Positions 45,753 to 56,904 of a stretch of 64,000 nucleotides of DNA are shown in pieces. Each line of letters begins with the position of its first letter. The stretch's first letter is position 1. Under the pieces are notes generated by a model. The model worked only from the letters and a program-made list of their open reading frames with translations, had not been told where the DNA came from and searched no databases. The stretch comes from Papaver somniferum (taxonomy: Eukaryota; Streptophyta; Magnoliopsida; Ranunculales; Papaveraceae): the NCBI RefSeq assembly GCF_003573695.1, contig NC_039365.1:81107082-81171081 (forward strand), written 5' to 3'. Both the position numbers and the translations under genes were made by a program.

Positions 45753-47172
45753 GATATATGAGCCTTCGATAAAAGGACTAATCTCAGGCTCCGAGGAGAC
45801 CTTCGTTGTTCAAACTCGGGCCATGAGAGAGGAAGACAAAGAAGAAACAAATGAAGAGATGAAAGAATCGGACGAAGAAGCAAAAGAGTCCGACGAAGAT
45901 CAACCCATGTCAGATGGGGATAACGGAAACGAGGCGGAGTATGATTGTAGAATTCCAATCTACCTGTACCTTGACAAAGGTACCCTACCAGCCGACGCTA
46001 AAGAAGCTCGGAAAATCGAGTCAAAAGCAGCAATGTACAGCCTTCGTGACAGAATATTGTATAAGAGTTCATTTCTTGGACTTCTAATGCGATGTCTCTC
46101 ACGAACCGAAGGAAGGAGGACACTCCATGATATACACAGTGGAGATGCTGGCAATCATAGCGGAAGAAGGTCCTTGGAAGTTAAAGCCAAAATGCAAGGA
46201 TACTACTGGCTAAGCATGGAAGAAGATTCAAAGAACATGGTTAAGCGATGTGAAAGATGCCAACGCTTTTCCAGGAAAATCAAAGCACCAGCAACGGAGC
46301 TTAACTCGGTTATCATCCCTTGGACATTCGTCAAATGAAGGGTTGATATAGTCGGACCTCTGATAAAGGGAACCTTGAAAACAAAGTATCTTATTGTAGC
46401 CACAGACTACTTCACTAAGTGGGTGGAAGCGAAACCTTTGGCAAGAATTAGAGACATCGATGTTTCCAAATTCTTATTCGAGCAAATCATATGCAGGTTT
46501 GGAATACCAGCCGCCATAGTCTCAGACAATGTCAAACAACTACAAGGAAAGAACATCGGTATGTTGTTTGATATGTTCAACATTGAGAAGAACAAGTCAA
46601 CTCCGATATATCCAAAGAGCAATAGACAGGCGGAGGCAACCAACAAACCCATAGCAATGAGAAGCTAGGCGTACACAAAAGGACGTGGTGTGAACAGTTA
46701 CACAATGTCCTGTGGGATTATCGAACTTCAAAAAGGTCAGCAACTGGGGAAATTCCATTCTTGTTGACCTACGGAGCCGAAGCAGTCATCCCAACGGAGG
46801 TAATACTTCCAAGAACAAAAATAGAGCCTTGGGAGAAATTCTAACAACAGACCTAATGTTAGAGAAACTGGATGACCTTGAAGAAAGAATGGAGGTATCC
46901 CTACAAAAGATGGTAAATTACCAACGAAGGCTAGCTCGAGAATACGATAAAAGGGTTATCCCTCGCAACTTTGTGGCTGAGGAATATGTACTACGTCAGA
47001 TACCACCTTATCAATAGAATAATGAGTGGGGCAAGCTAGCTCCGAAAAATGGGACGGGCCCTACATCATACATGACATCGCCGTAAAAGGATCTTACTAC
47101 CTAAGAACCATAAAAGGGGAAGTGCTACAGCACCCTTTGAATGCGATGTACCTAAAAAAGTACTACCCGTAA
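45748..47172 (+). pseudogene. E0 integrase, decayed
   Basis: The frame continues from 1744 after E1. An acidic spacer (about 45840-45940) precedes the zinc-binding region: HDIHSGDAGNHSG near 46120 and CERCQRF near 46250. Core motifs are DIVGPL near 46346 and SDNVKQL near 46522 (normally SDNG, so the residue after the second Asp region is changed). The glutamate region is RQAEATNK near 46625. In-frame stops lie at 46336 and 46666, then frameshifts near 46670 and 46845. The C-terminal part (KLAPKNGTGP, then HPLNAMYLKKYYP) ends at the stop 47170-47172. This half completes the pol order RT-RH-RH-INT of the Tat lineage. Confidence 0.85.
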
Positions 47173-47857
47173 GAGAATGGTGATTACTCAGGAGAACAAA
47201 GGCATAGGAAATATCCCACCATGTTCTATCCCTGAAAAAGAAAAGGTATTATAAACCTTACTAATCAATGAAAGAAGATTTTGTTAGAAGAATTAGATTT
47301 AATTGATATAATTGGGTTAGAATAGACATCCTCCGTCAGGAGCGACAATGAGGCAAGGCATAATTGCGCATATTTCAATCTCGGATCCTCGGGGCGACGG
47401 CTCCTTCCATGAGGCATAAGAAAAATATAAGATATCCCCTATAGAGATACTTTGTCGAAGTAAAGCAGCCGTCGCACTGAACGTGTAGGGTTACAGGAAA
47501 ATTATTGCCCACGTAGGAACCTTAGCCACCATGGTACCTTCTGTCCAAAGGATATCCTGGTAGGACGTTGAATGTTCCACCAAATGTTAAACATACCTTA
47601 GCACCTTGTGATGACTCGATTGTGTGACCAGTTAGACACATTACGTCTAAAAACAAAATATTCATGCAATAATATAGGTGAAATAATAATTCTACCAAAA
47701 TATATCCAACGAAGTTGCATGGCAGATAACAAAGGTTCAAAATCACCATAAAGCATCGTTTCAAAGAAAGGAGACATCTCAGCTAAAGAAGATACCTCAG
47801 CTGAGGACATAAACAACAAAGAAGAGTTAACTTAAAACAAGGTTCAAAGCAATGAAA
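47173..47857. other. E0 spacer between pol and antisense gene
   Basis: About 0.7 kb with no supported ORF. It contains GAGGCAAGGCATAATTG and CCATGAGGCATAAG around 47350-47420. Confidence 0.6.
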
Positions 47858-50110
47858 TCAAGGATAAGGAAGAAGAGGAAAGACAACTCCGTCAGCTTGG
47901 AGCTCAGCTTCGGCAAAGGCATTATTGATATGATCAATAGTCGAGCGCTCGAACTGCACCTTCATCTGGGAGGACTGAACCTCCAATTCAGATACTTATT
48001 TTCGACGAAGCTCTATCACCTAAGCACTGAGTTGGTCGATGGCCTGCTGAAGCGACTCAGCCTTAAACTTTACAGCAGCATCAAACTGATGAGCTATCTC
48101 CAACAAAGATACTTTACTCTCAAGATGGCTGACCTTAGCATTCAAGCCTACAAGATGCTCCTGGAGACCTGTGGATATGCAAAGGGCAAGTAAGAAACAA
48201 ATAAATTACGGGGCACGAAGGAGGCTACGAGAATGAGAAGATCCTAAGCTACCTCCGGCATGGCTAAGGGAATCCTCTAAACTATGCTGGGATTCAGCAA
48301 GATATTCCTAAGCATCATTAAGATCCTTTACTAGAGTATCACGTTCGGTCCGGAGATCTTCAACATCTATCCGGAGCGAAGCATTCTCTGAGGACAAGAC
48401 CCGGTAAACATTCTCTAACTCTTCCAATCTCTTGAGCATAGATGCATGGGACATAGAAGAGGGCATTGGTGAAACCTCACTAAGATTATTCTTAAGAGAA
48501 CAAACCTCAAAGGATAATACGTTACGCTCGATAGTAACCTTATCTAAAGAAGCGCAGGCATCTTCAAAATCCGCATGATACTTTTTGCGGATAATCTCTT
48601 GAGCTGAGAGATGTTTTTCAACTAAGGCAATATCATCCTTTTGCTTTTAAAATGAGATCCTCTTTCCACTTGAGAATTTCGTCACACTCTTTACGAAGCA
48701 AAGCCATCTTCTTCACGAGGTCTGAGTTATGAGCAGACTCAAGGGAGATTTGGGCCTTATTATGAACAGTCACGTTCATTAACCTATCAGACTTCTTTTG
48801 ATAATACCAAACATCAGAGTTCAACTTGGATACTTGCTCCCGAAGATGTCTAAGCTCACCGGAGCTACCAACTGGCAGGCGTAGGTTCTCTCAAGACTAT
48901 GCTACCAGGAAAAAACGAAAACAAAGTTAAAGAGGAGAAGGAACGAACCTATGACTTTGGAGAATTCAGCATCCAAAACAGAATCAGCATCCTGGTATCC
49001 CTCCTTAGCAACCTTCACAGCATTATTGGTTATCCCAATGGCTAGAAAACAAGCTTCTAGGGACCTCTGAGTCTTCCTCAGCTCGTTCTCCAACAAAGGC
49101 ACCCTGGCGGCAGAAGCAGCATCTCCAGAAGAAGGTTGTTGTGCACTAACAAAGGCATAGTCTTGGCGAGCACGTTCCAACAGAGCACTCAAGTGAGTAC
49201 ATTTAGCCCCATAAAACTTGAAAAGAGTGCATCCAACATCAATTTGTTTGTAAAGTTGCAAACAAATGAGCATAAGAACAAACAAAGGTTATAAACAATG
49301 CATGATACGATAAGGAAGAAACCACTTATCGAGAACAAGGATACACGAGGAAGGAAATCAGTGTAGGTATCCATAAAAGCTTTCATCTCCTGGATACTAC
49401 CCCTACGGATTTCACCAAAGATCTGACTGAAGCGAAGGCAATCTGGATCAAAGAATAGGTCCTTGGCCACTTGATACTGAGCAGTCAAAGTATCCGATCT
49501 TGAAGCAATCCCCAAAGAATCAGTCAGCTGATGACGATCAACCTTAGAAGAAAAAAGACCCTTTGAATCCCGAAGTACGGCTTCAATGATGGCATCGTCA
49601 GAGCTCCCAAGGCTCAAGTTCTCAGGTAACTTACCTTTCTCAAGATCAGTAAAACCCCACCAATCGCTTGAGAGAGAGCATGGGACAGAAGCACTAGATC
49701 CTCACCACGACGAAGATATGGCATGGTGGATGAACTGGGAACATAAAAAAATGCTTGACTAGGAGTACCACCTAAGTCCATATCACCAGTAGAAAGAATA
49801 TTACCCAGTAAGGTCCAATCTGGTGACGAAGGTGGAGGTCCAACAACCTTGCTAACAGGGTGGTAAAGACATACTGAGCGCTTCCCAATGAAGTGGACGT
49901 AGCATTGAAGGAGAAGCTGGCAAGTGAAATCACAACCTTGTTCTTCGGCTGGGAATCTGAGCTATTAACCCTATCCACTGGAGCAACACCCTTCGCAAAC
50001 GAACCACTCGAATGGAGCGAAGTGACGGGAGAAGACGGAAGACACTTGGAAGATATCACCATGGCACTAGTGGTATCCAAAGCAACAGGCTGCAAATCAT
50101 TAGTAGTCAC
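47858..50110 (-). pseudogene. E0 antisense gene: intron-containing coiled-coil protein, decayed
   Basis: It is read on - strand, opposite to E0 pol. The first frame starts at the ATG at 50110 and is rich in S, T and P. After frame changes near 49850 and 49640 comes GKLPENLSLGSSDDAIIEAV, then a charged domain to about 49330. After a probable intron, the frame near 49190-48955 reads LLERARQDYAF and LLENELRKTQRSLEA. After another probable intron (about 48953-48900), a long coiled coil runs to 48253, including LRHLREQVSKLNSD and LKRLEELENVYRVLSSENAS. One frameshift (about 48640) and one stop break it. A further intron fits GT at 48252 and AG at 48169. The last exon (HLESKVSLLE, then QMKVQFERSTIDHI) has two stops and ends at 47858. 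Some Tat-lineage elements carry an antisense ORF at this place. Function unknown. Confidence 0.6.
48169..48252 (-). other. Probable intron in the E0 antisense gene
   Basis: On - strand the donor reads GGAG|GTAGCT and the acceptor ATCCACAG|GTCTCC, an 84-bp interval with stops in frame between two coiled-coil frames. The position is inferred from the frames and the GT...AG ends. Confidence 0.55.
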
Positions 50111-50114
50111 AATC

Positions 50115-50157
50115 AGTAACTCTTATCTTTTATTGTTCAAAGATATTGCTTAATAAC
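50115..50157 (+). repeat. Third E1-family LTR copy, left fragment
   Basis: The stretch ending TTATTGTTCAAAGATATTGCTTAATAAC resembles E1 LTR 2940-2980 (TTAATTGTTCACAGATATTCCTTAACGAC). It continues at 62521 after E5. The first 1.2 kb of the LTR is absent, so the copy is 5'-truncated against E0. Confidence 0.65.
50153..50157. repeat. Target-site duplication ataac of E5, left copy
   Basis: ataac here and at 62521-62525 flank the E5 ends. Confidence 0.85.
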
Positions 50158-50884
50158 TATGGATGGGGAAAAACGGTTTGCTAGTTTTTAGGGAATGAGG
50201 GAATCACCGTGCGATGGAGATTCCTCGAACCGACCAAACTTCCCAACCTCACACAGATTTACTGCAAAGGGAGTGCTTAGATTCGAGATATCAATCTGTA
50301 GGACTCCGGCCTAAACCAAGTCAATGGCCATTCCAGAGTCAATTCGGTCGCAAAGAGGGAGATGGGTTGATCTGTAGGAGGGAAGCTGAGAATTGTGCGG
50401 GATCAAGGATTGTGGATTGAAGGTTTCTGCAATAATGCTGAACTGTTGAAGTTGAGTTCTGTGAATAAGTTTTAATCGAGTTGTTGACGAATGGTGATTG
50501 ATGATAATGATGTTGTCCTCGATTTTGGACTTATTTATATTGCAATAATGATGAACACCCTGATCCCTGTAAGCGTGACGGTTTCTTGAGCGAAAGAGTG
50601 GGAAAGTGGGAGATCGTGGTGAAACCAGTTCCAGGTCATGCGGAGACTTGGTTGATCACTCACCTACTACTTTGCTAACTCCTTCAACCGTTGAAAAGAC
50701 TTACTCACATTTCTCGTTGTGGATGAATCCACGTGCTGTAGGCGGCCATACCAAAACCCTAAGTGATATCCCCCATTTGTGACGTGATTGATGTCTCGCA
50801 AATCGTGGAGTCTGCATGACAGACGTGCATTTAATTAGTCACATTGACTGATTTAGACAATGAGTCTAGGTTTTGTTGAATTGA

Positions 50885-51135
50885 GCATGAATGACGAATT
50901 GCTCAGTGGAACATTCAAGTAACTGAGCAAGTATTGCTCGACGAATTACTGGGTGTTGATGGTTGGATCAATATTCGAGCAATTGACCAAGTATTGCTCA
51001 ATCCGACGGATTACTGATAAATTACTGAATATTGATAGTTGGATCAATATTCGAGCAATTGAGCAAGTATTATTCAATTTAGCAAATTACTGATAATTTA
51101 CTGCATTTTGGTGGACTGAGCAAGTATTGCTTAAT
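50885..51135. repeat. Palindromic AGCAAGTATTGCT repeats in the E5 LTR
   Basis: GAGCAAGTATTGCTC, a perfect 15-bp palindrome apart from its central base, recurs with variants at about 50928, 50984, 51062 and 51119. Between them are repeats with GGATCAATATTCGAGCAATT and AAATTACTGA. The second LTR has the set at about 60090-60345. Confidence 0.8.
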
Positions 51136-52599
51136 TCGGCAAATTATTTATGGATGTCGTGACCCAATAAAATATTGGTAGACTACCAAATATTAAATAG
51201 TTAATCCAGATGATGATTGCTGGATTAACATAAATTCATTAGTGTTTGAATCTTGCTCAGAATCATGATTCGTGGAGTGTTTGTTCGAAACCCTAATTTT
51301 TGATTGATTGCCCATTAATTGACTAATCGCTGAAAATAGGTCATGAGAGAAGGAGGGACCGACTACATGGGACTACGGATGTCCATGTGATGCCCAATTT
51401 CTCAAGTGAGTGTACGACAGGGTCTTGAGTTGACAGGTTGGTGAAGGAATGACGATTGAATGTCAGTTTCATAATTTATTGAAATAGTGCTCGATTGAGC
51501 ATTAGGTGATAAAACCTAATTATAGAAAAGTGGGGGACCAACCAAGATGGATGGAATGAGACCGGACCTTGGTGGTCGTGGGACCGCTGATGGGTATTTG
51601 CACAAACTCTGAGTTGGTTGTGAAGAGTTTGGACCCAATATGAGCAATTGCGCAAATTAGGTCAAAAGTGTGAAAACGTTTGGGCCCGGCTTATTGCAAG
51701 CCTTAGAGCCGCCCTTGGTCGTTCATGGGAGCATGCCCGTGTCTCCATAATGCTCATGTCTCAGTCATGAGAGTTTCGGAATTTTCTGATGTGCGTTTGA
51801 GCAATATTTCGGATTTTCAGAAGAGTTCGATCTTTGACTGAAATCCTCGATTTTGCTCGAATGAGCAAGTATGCTCGTTTGATCAATATTTTGTGAATAT
51901 TAAAATAATAATAATTTAATATATTTTTCGTGAGTAGCCCAGTTGGTCATGTGACCATGTTGACTTTTGGCTTTTCCATGATTTGCGCAATATTTGAGAA
52001 AATATGGAGAAACCACGATTTTTGGGAAGTTTCACAAGATGAGAAAAATAACAATTTATGAAAGATTAGGGATTGCAAGGTGTGGGACCGGCCACGTCTA
52101 GGGCATGGCCTGCCGACCAAGTTTCCCGGTCCCGCAACACCTTTCCCTATTTTTTAATATTATTTTTCGTGAAACTACACAAAATTGGGGAAACCACAAA
52201 ATATGGAGAAACCATGAGTTTTGCTCAAACAAGGAAAGTTGCTGAGATGGAGGAGTCTTCATGAGTTTATGAAAACAACAAAAATAAGGGAAAATAATGG
52301 AGGAAGCATGGGACCGGACACGGCTAGGGCACGGCCGGTGGGTCCGGCCCATGGGCGCTTCTCTATTATTTTAATATTGTTATTTTCTCTCTCCTGTTTT
52401 GTGCGGGATTCCTCATTTGTCCATATTTTGGATGTGTGTTCGCGCATTTGGGTGCTCGTTCGTGCATCATTGTCGAGTACACTTGCACTATTTTATGGGG
52501 CTTACTCAGTGGTAGTCCAGATGACCGATTGCTGAGTATTTATTACTAATTTATGAAATTCATTGGAGAATAATTCATGAAACTGAGTAATAAAAGTGA

Positions 52600-52890
52600 G
52601 TAGTTTTTTATTACCAATTCATAGGTCCAGCCATGGATTCGACCATGAATTCGGAATAATAAAGTAGGTATTACCATTCCATGAGATCGTGGATTCGACC
52701 ATGAAATCGGAGTAATAAAATAAGTGGTGATATTACCATTTCATGAGACCAGCCGTGGGTTCGACCGTGAAATCGGAATAATATCTATTACATTTCATGA
52801 GATTAGCCGTGGATTCGATCATGAAATCGGAGTAACACATTTATCTATTACCATTTTGATCATGAAATAGGAGTAATGAGATAAGATAGA
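52600..52890. repeat. About 60-bp degenerate repeat in the E5 LTR
   Basis: Units contain CCATGAAATCGGAGTAATA and ATTACCATTTCATGAGA with a TGGATTCGACC core, four to five times. The other LTR has them at about 61820-62105. A separate pair of 96-bp-spaced repeats (CTGAAGTCGTTATTGCTCTC) follows at 52970-53115. Confidence 0.8.
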
Positions 52891-53302
52891 TTATCTTCTA
52901 GGAATTCAGTAGTGAATGTCACGGTAGAATTCAATCTCTTGCGTATAGTCAGTGAATCGGCGAGTGTTGACGATGTCCTGAAGTCGTTATTGCTCTCAAT
53001 CTTACGGAGAACCGTCTGGATCTATACACGAGCTCTCTCATGTTTTCGGGGAACAATGAGTATCACCGACGTCCTGAAGGCGTTATTGCTCTCAATCTTA
53101 CGGAGAACCGCCCAATTATGTTATTCTACATAGAGGGCATGATGAAATGCGAGGTATCGAACACTCAGCTAGTGGAGGCCTTCCTAAATGCATAATCATC
53201 ATGGCTTCGCAAAATATGAGTCGTCACATGCCTGAAAGCCATGTCAGAAACATGTATCATGATTTTACGGTTTTGACCTTTGTTGAAAATCCACCATCTA
53301 CA

Positions 53303-53316
53303 TTAATTCCCCTGCT
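53303..53316 (-). promoter_or_regulatory. E5 polypurine tract
   Basis: The - strand reads GCAGGGGAATTAA directly before the 3' LTR start TGTAGATGG. Confidence 0.65.
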
Positions 53317-53399
53317 TAGTAGGGGACAGTCATGTTCCGCGGTAAGCATTAAATGGTGATTTTCATCCACCGAGATCAGTGTTGAGCTCAGTTGCACAA

Positions 53400-56308
53400 A
53401 GGTATTTTCAGAATCCTCGATTTGCTCCAATGGTGTCATGTACAAGCAAATGCTCAGGTAAGGACCCTGAATGATGGAGTGTCATCCTGCGAGATGAGGC
53501 ACTGCTGATTTGGACGGTCGGGCATCCTGTTTTGGTCGGTTTAATGTTTGTGGGCCCGAGCCCAAAAAGAAATCCTTGTTTTAAGAACAAATGTTCATTC
53601 GTTCGTTAGTTAAGAAACAAACAAAATATAGTGATAAAATTTTTGTCTATGCGCTTTCACGAAAGCCAAAATTTTATTTTTAAGTATGTGAGATTTCACA
53701 AAAGGGAGTAAACTCTCGTTTCAAAGGTGGATGCTCGCGAGAGGGAGCAAAATATATACATATATTTTCAAAGTTACGTGAGTTTCACGTTAAAATGTAT
53801 ACTTTTGTAAAATCAATGCTTTGATTTTGAACAACTGTTAAAAGTAGACAATTATTCACGGTGAAATAATGTTTGTATGTGAGTTTTCACAATTCTAGAA
53901 CGGACGTTTGTCCAATTTTTGAAAAACCAGTAAATGTTCACACAGTGAGATTTATGTGAAATTAAATTTTTGATTTTCAACAATTGCTAGAAGTAAACAA
54001 TTTTTGATAAAATATTTGCATGGATTTTGTGATCTGATAGTGTATGCACAAAACCAATGAGTTTTCACTCGGTGGGAGTCGCTCACACGGTGAAAATAAT
54101 GTGAATTATTCTCGTGATGGAAGTTTCATTAGTTGTTCACAGTTTCATGAAAATCATGTTATGATTTTGAATAACGAATTTTGTTCGTCTTTGCAGGTTT
54201 GAAGGAGCGAACAAATTCTCGAGATTGTAATCACTACATCTAGTGAAATTGTAAATAGGTAAGAGTTGGATGGTTACCATTTTTGTAGACGTTGTTGTGA
54301 GCACCTTTATTCCATGATTCATTGTTCTGTCGAATCCTGCGCTTTGTATAAACGATGTGCCGAAGTAGACACTTTGCAAGAATGGATGACTCCCATGATG
54401 ATAATTCCAAAGATGGTGTTTCCAGAGATGACATATCTACGAATGCAACTTTAAGAAATAGTACTTCTGGGAACTCTGAGTGATGGTGAGAGATCCTTCA
54501 TACTGAGTTGTACTTCTGTTTATTTCATTAGATTTACCACAGGATGATCGAGTAGTGAGATCCCGAATCAATGTAGACTCCACGGAAATGGAAGAAAGTC
54601 TACGGGAGTGGAGAACCCAGCAGTAAGGACTACAGGATGACGTGCAGTCCCCAGCCGTTTCTTTGGTGAGTTGTTAGCGCTCCTTACGTCATGACTTTTC
54701 CCTGCCCGTGCAATTAGGATCACGAGACCAAGGTTTGTTATTTATTTTCAGACTTTTTCTCCATGATGGTCTTCAACTTGTTCCCGGACAAACAATTCAG
54801 GAATCCAGCACTAACTAAGAAGTCGATGTAAGTATCTCTTTCGTGCAGGTGATCGTGGCATCTCATTGAATGAAATAATAATAATTGTTGTTGATGTACC
54901 CAGGAGGAAATCATTGTAGATAATCATCATGTTGACGAAGCGTGGTCTTCTTCTTTGGGACATGAGAATATGGAGGATTCCCGAAATCCCGAACCGAATG
55001 AAGATAGTGGAGTTGCCAATGTAAATTCCGGCATTGTCGAGCCTTCAAATGATTTAGAGACTCCTCCAGTAAGTACATCTCCTGTATTTTCTTCATAGAA
55101 GTATGAAATCGTTGATTTTTGAAGGAATCATTGAGAATCCATGTAAATTTATTGATAACTTTGCCGAAATACGTCACCAGAAAATTTCAGACTTCAGATT
55201 TTACTAGAAACGTTGTAGAATCCTCTTCTGAAGTCGGATTTTCGCGGTCTGCATATGTATCTTCAAGCCCAGAAAATTCCCAAGCTTTACCAAATGAATC
55301 TTTTTGAACTTTGAGCGTGTTTAAGGCCTGAAAAGGGAGAAATAGTGAACTTCCAGGAGACCTTCAGAACTTTTTCAGATTGCATGTTGTCTGATGTTTT
55401 GGATACATATCCTTGCTCGTCCATCTGATTGTTATGAAATTTTGGTATCTTGTAGAAAACATTCATACGAAGAGAATGGTATATGACTCAACCTTAGATT
55501 CCTTACCAATTGCTCCCAGTTCATCGTTTCATATAGGGAAGTGTAGATTTTCTTCAAATGTGCTTGTTTGAAAACATGTTTTATGACTTCTACACTATTT
55601 GCTCATGTCTTGGATGCATAGTAGAGAACTTATATAGTGATAGTTCACTTACATGCTGGGTTTTATGATTGTGTTGGGTTTCCATGCTTAAGACGCTCTA
55701 ATCCCATGTAATCTTCGCATTAGGTGCCAAATGCCGAAGTTGGGAATGATATAACCAACAATGATGAATTGAGCAATCCTGGGGCTGTTGATGTTGAGAA
55801 ACGCATCCCTGCACCTCAAGACCATGAAATGCTTGCGGTTGATGCTGCAGAGGTGACTGAAACTCCAGTTATGCCCGAGATGGTGGAACCCAAGTCGAGA
55901 ATGGAAGAACTACTCAGACAGAAGATGTTTCTATGGCTTCTGATGCTGCTCCAGTGACGGAGAACCGCATGATAGTGCATGAATATATTCATGTAGTGAT
56001 TGATTTTACTCCTCCGTTTAGTAAGACACTCCAGGGCCAGAAGTATTGTTACTCGAGATGTACTCTTTGGTTGGGAGTACAACTTGAAGAATGCTGAAGA
56101 ATCCAGCTTTAATCTGAAGTGGCTTCGTCAAAAGGTTGATGCTATCAAGGAAGTAGTAGAAGGCAACACAACTTTCACCAGTGAGGCCGTGATGAAGAAG
56201 AGGGCTAAAGTTGTTGAGTTGACCAGGAAGCTGGAGTCGGAGAGAGCAACTTTGCAAGTCTTGGAGGATGCAGAAAAGCAGAAATCATATTTCGCCGACT
56301 TTCTTTAG
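53400..56308 (+). pseudogene. E5 antisense gene: multi-exon acidic/coiled-coil protein
   Basis: Read on + strand, opposite to E5 gag-pol. Probable exons are marked by splice signals: CTCAG|GTAAGG at about 53457; TTTGCAG|GTTTG at 54199 with ATAG|GTAAGAG at about 54259; CCACAG|GATGATC at 54543; an exon to CTCCA|GTAAGTAC at about 55070 that reads an acidic segment (HENMEDSRNPEPNEDSG); and ATTAG|GTGCC at 55723 opening an acidic frame (EVGNDITNNDELSNPG). The last frame, 56061-56308, is a clear charged helix (WLRQKVDAIKEVV, then AKVVELTRKLESERATLQVL) ending FL-stop. Exon joins are my inference and some frames hold stops. E0 has a gene in the same relative place. Confidence 0.5.
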
Positions 56309-56607
56309 TTTTATTTCCATAGTCTCTCGAACTTTGAACTTCTGAGAGATGTGATGCTTTTAGATTTCGGTTTTGCTTTTGATTTCTTGACTAGTGAGTG
56401 ATTGAAAATTTTCTTTTGGGTTTTGGATCTGATAGAGATTTTTCCTTAAATAAAGAACTTTGATAAATTGCTGAATTCAAATACTGGATGCGAGTATTGC
56501 AAACGTTTTGGAGGAATCGAAAATAAATGTGAAAGAAAATCCTAAAAGCAAACCAAATATTTTTGTGTCTGGTAGGGAACGTCTGAATTTCCGAACACCT
56601 CAGACAT

Positions 56608-56800
56608 CAAAAGCTTTGGGCCAATTCTCATGAATTACTGGTATGGTCCTTCCATCCATGTTGATTAGCTTGTAGTATCCTCCAATTATGGATCTTGCAA
56701 CCATAAAAGGTCCTTCCCAATTGGAGCTCCTTGCAGAATGGAGATCACGTTTAACTGCCTTAAGAACTAAATCTCCTTCCTGGAATTTGTTATGCTTGGT
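56608..56800 (-). pseudogene. E5 integrase C-terminal tail
   Basis: The - strand reads KFQEGDLVLKAVKRD, then NWEGPFMV and GGYYKLINMDGR, the usual C-terminal block of gypsy integrases. The zinc finger and catalytic core are absent upstream. This places the lost pol segment between about 56800 and 56905 on this copy. Confidence 0.75.
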
Positions 56801-56904
56801 TGTACGTGCCTTGAATATCTATTTATTATTTGGGATTCCCCGAGCAGTGGAATTCATGGTTGTGGTACATGTGGAAACTCGCACAGAGGGAAACATCGAG
56901 GATA

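Larger units (their letters stand above)
50158..53302 (-). repeat. E5 3' LTR, 3145 bp
   Basis: It pairs with 59359-62520. The + strand start has decayed to TATGGATGGG from TGTGGATAGG; the end is ACCATCTACA. Short conserved ORFs inside (for example 52221-52535) are identical or nearly so in both LTRs simply because the LTRs are, so they are not called as genes. Confidence 0.9.

Noticed and set aside
47852..48193. + strand ORF of 113 codons
   Set aside because: It is the complement of the antisense coiled-coil exon on - strand, which has the more protein-like heptad pattern and splice borders.
52221..52535. 104-codon ORF in both E5 LTRs (also 61438-61752)
   Set aside because: It lies antisense to the element inside the LTR, with no domain; conservation equals that of the surrounding LTR.
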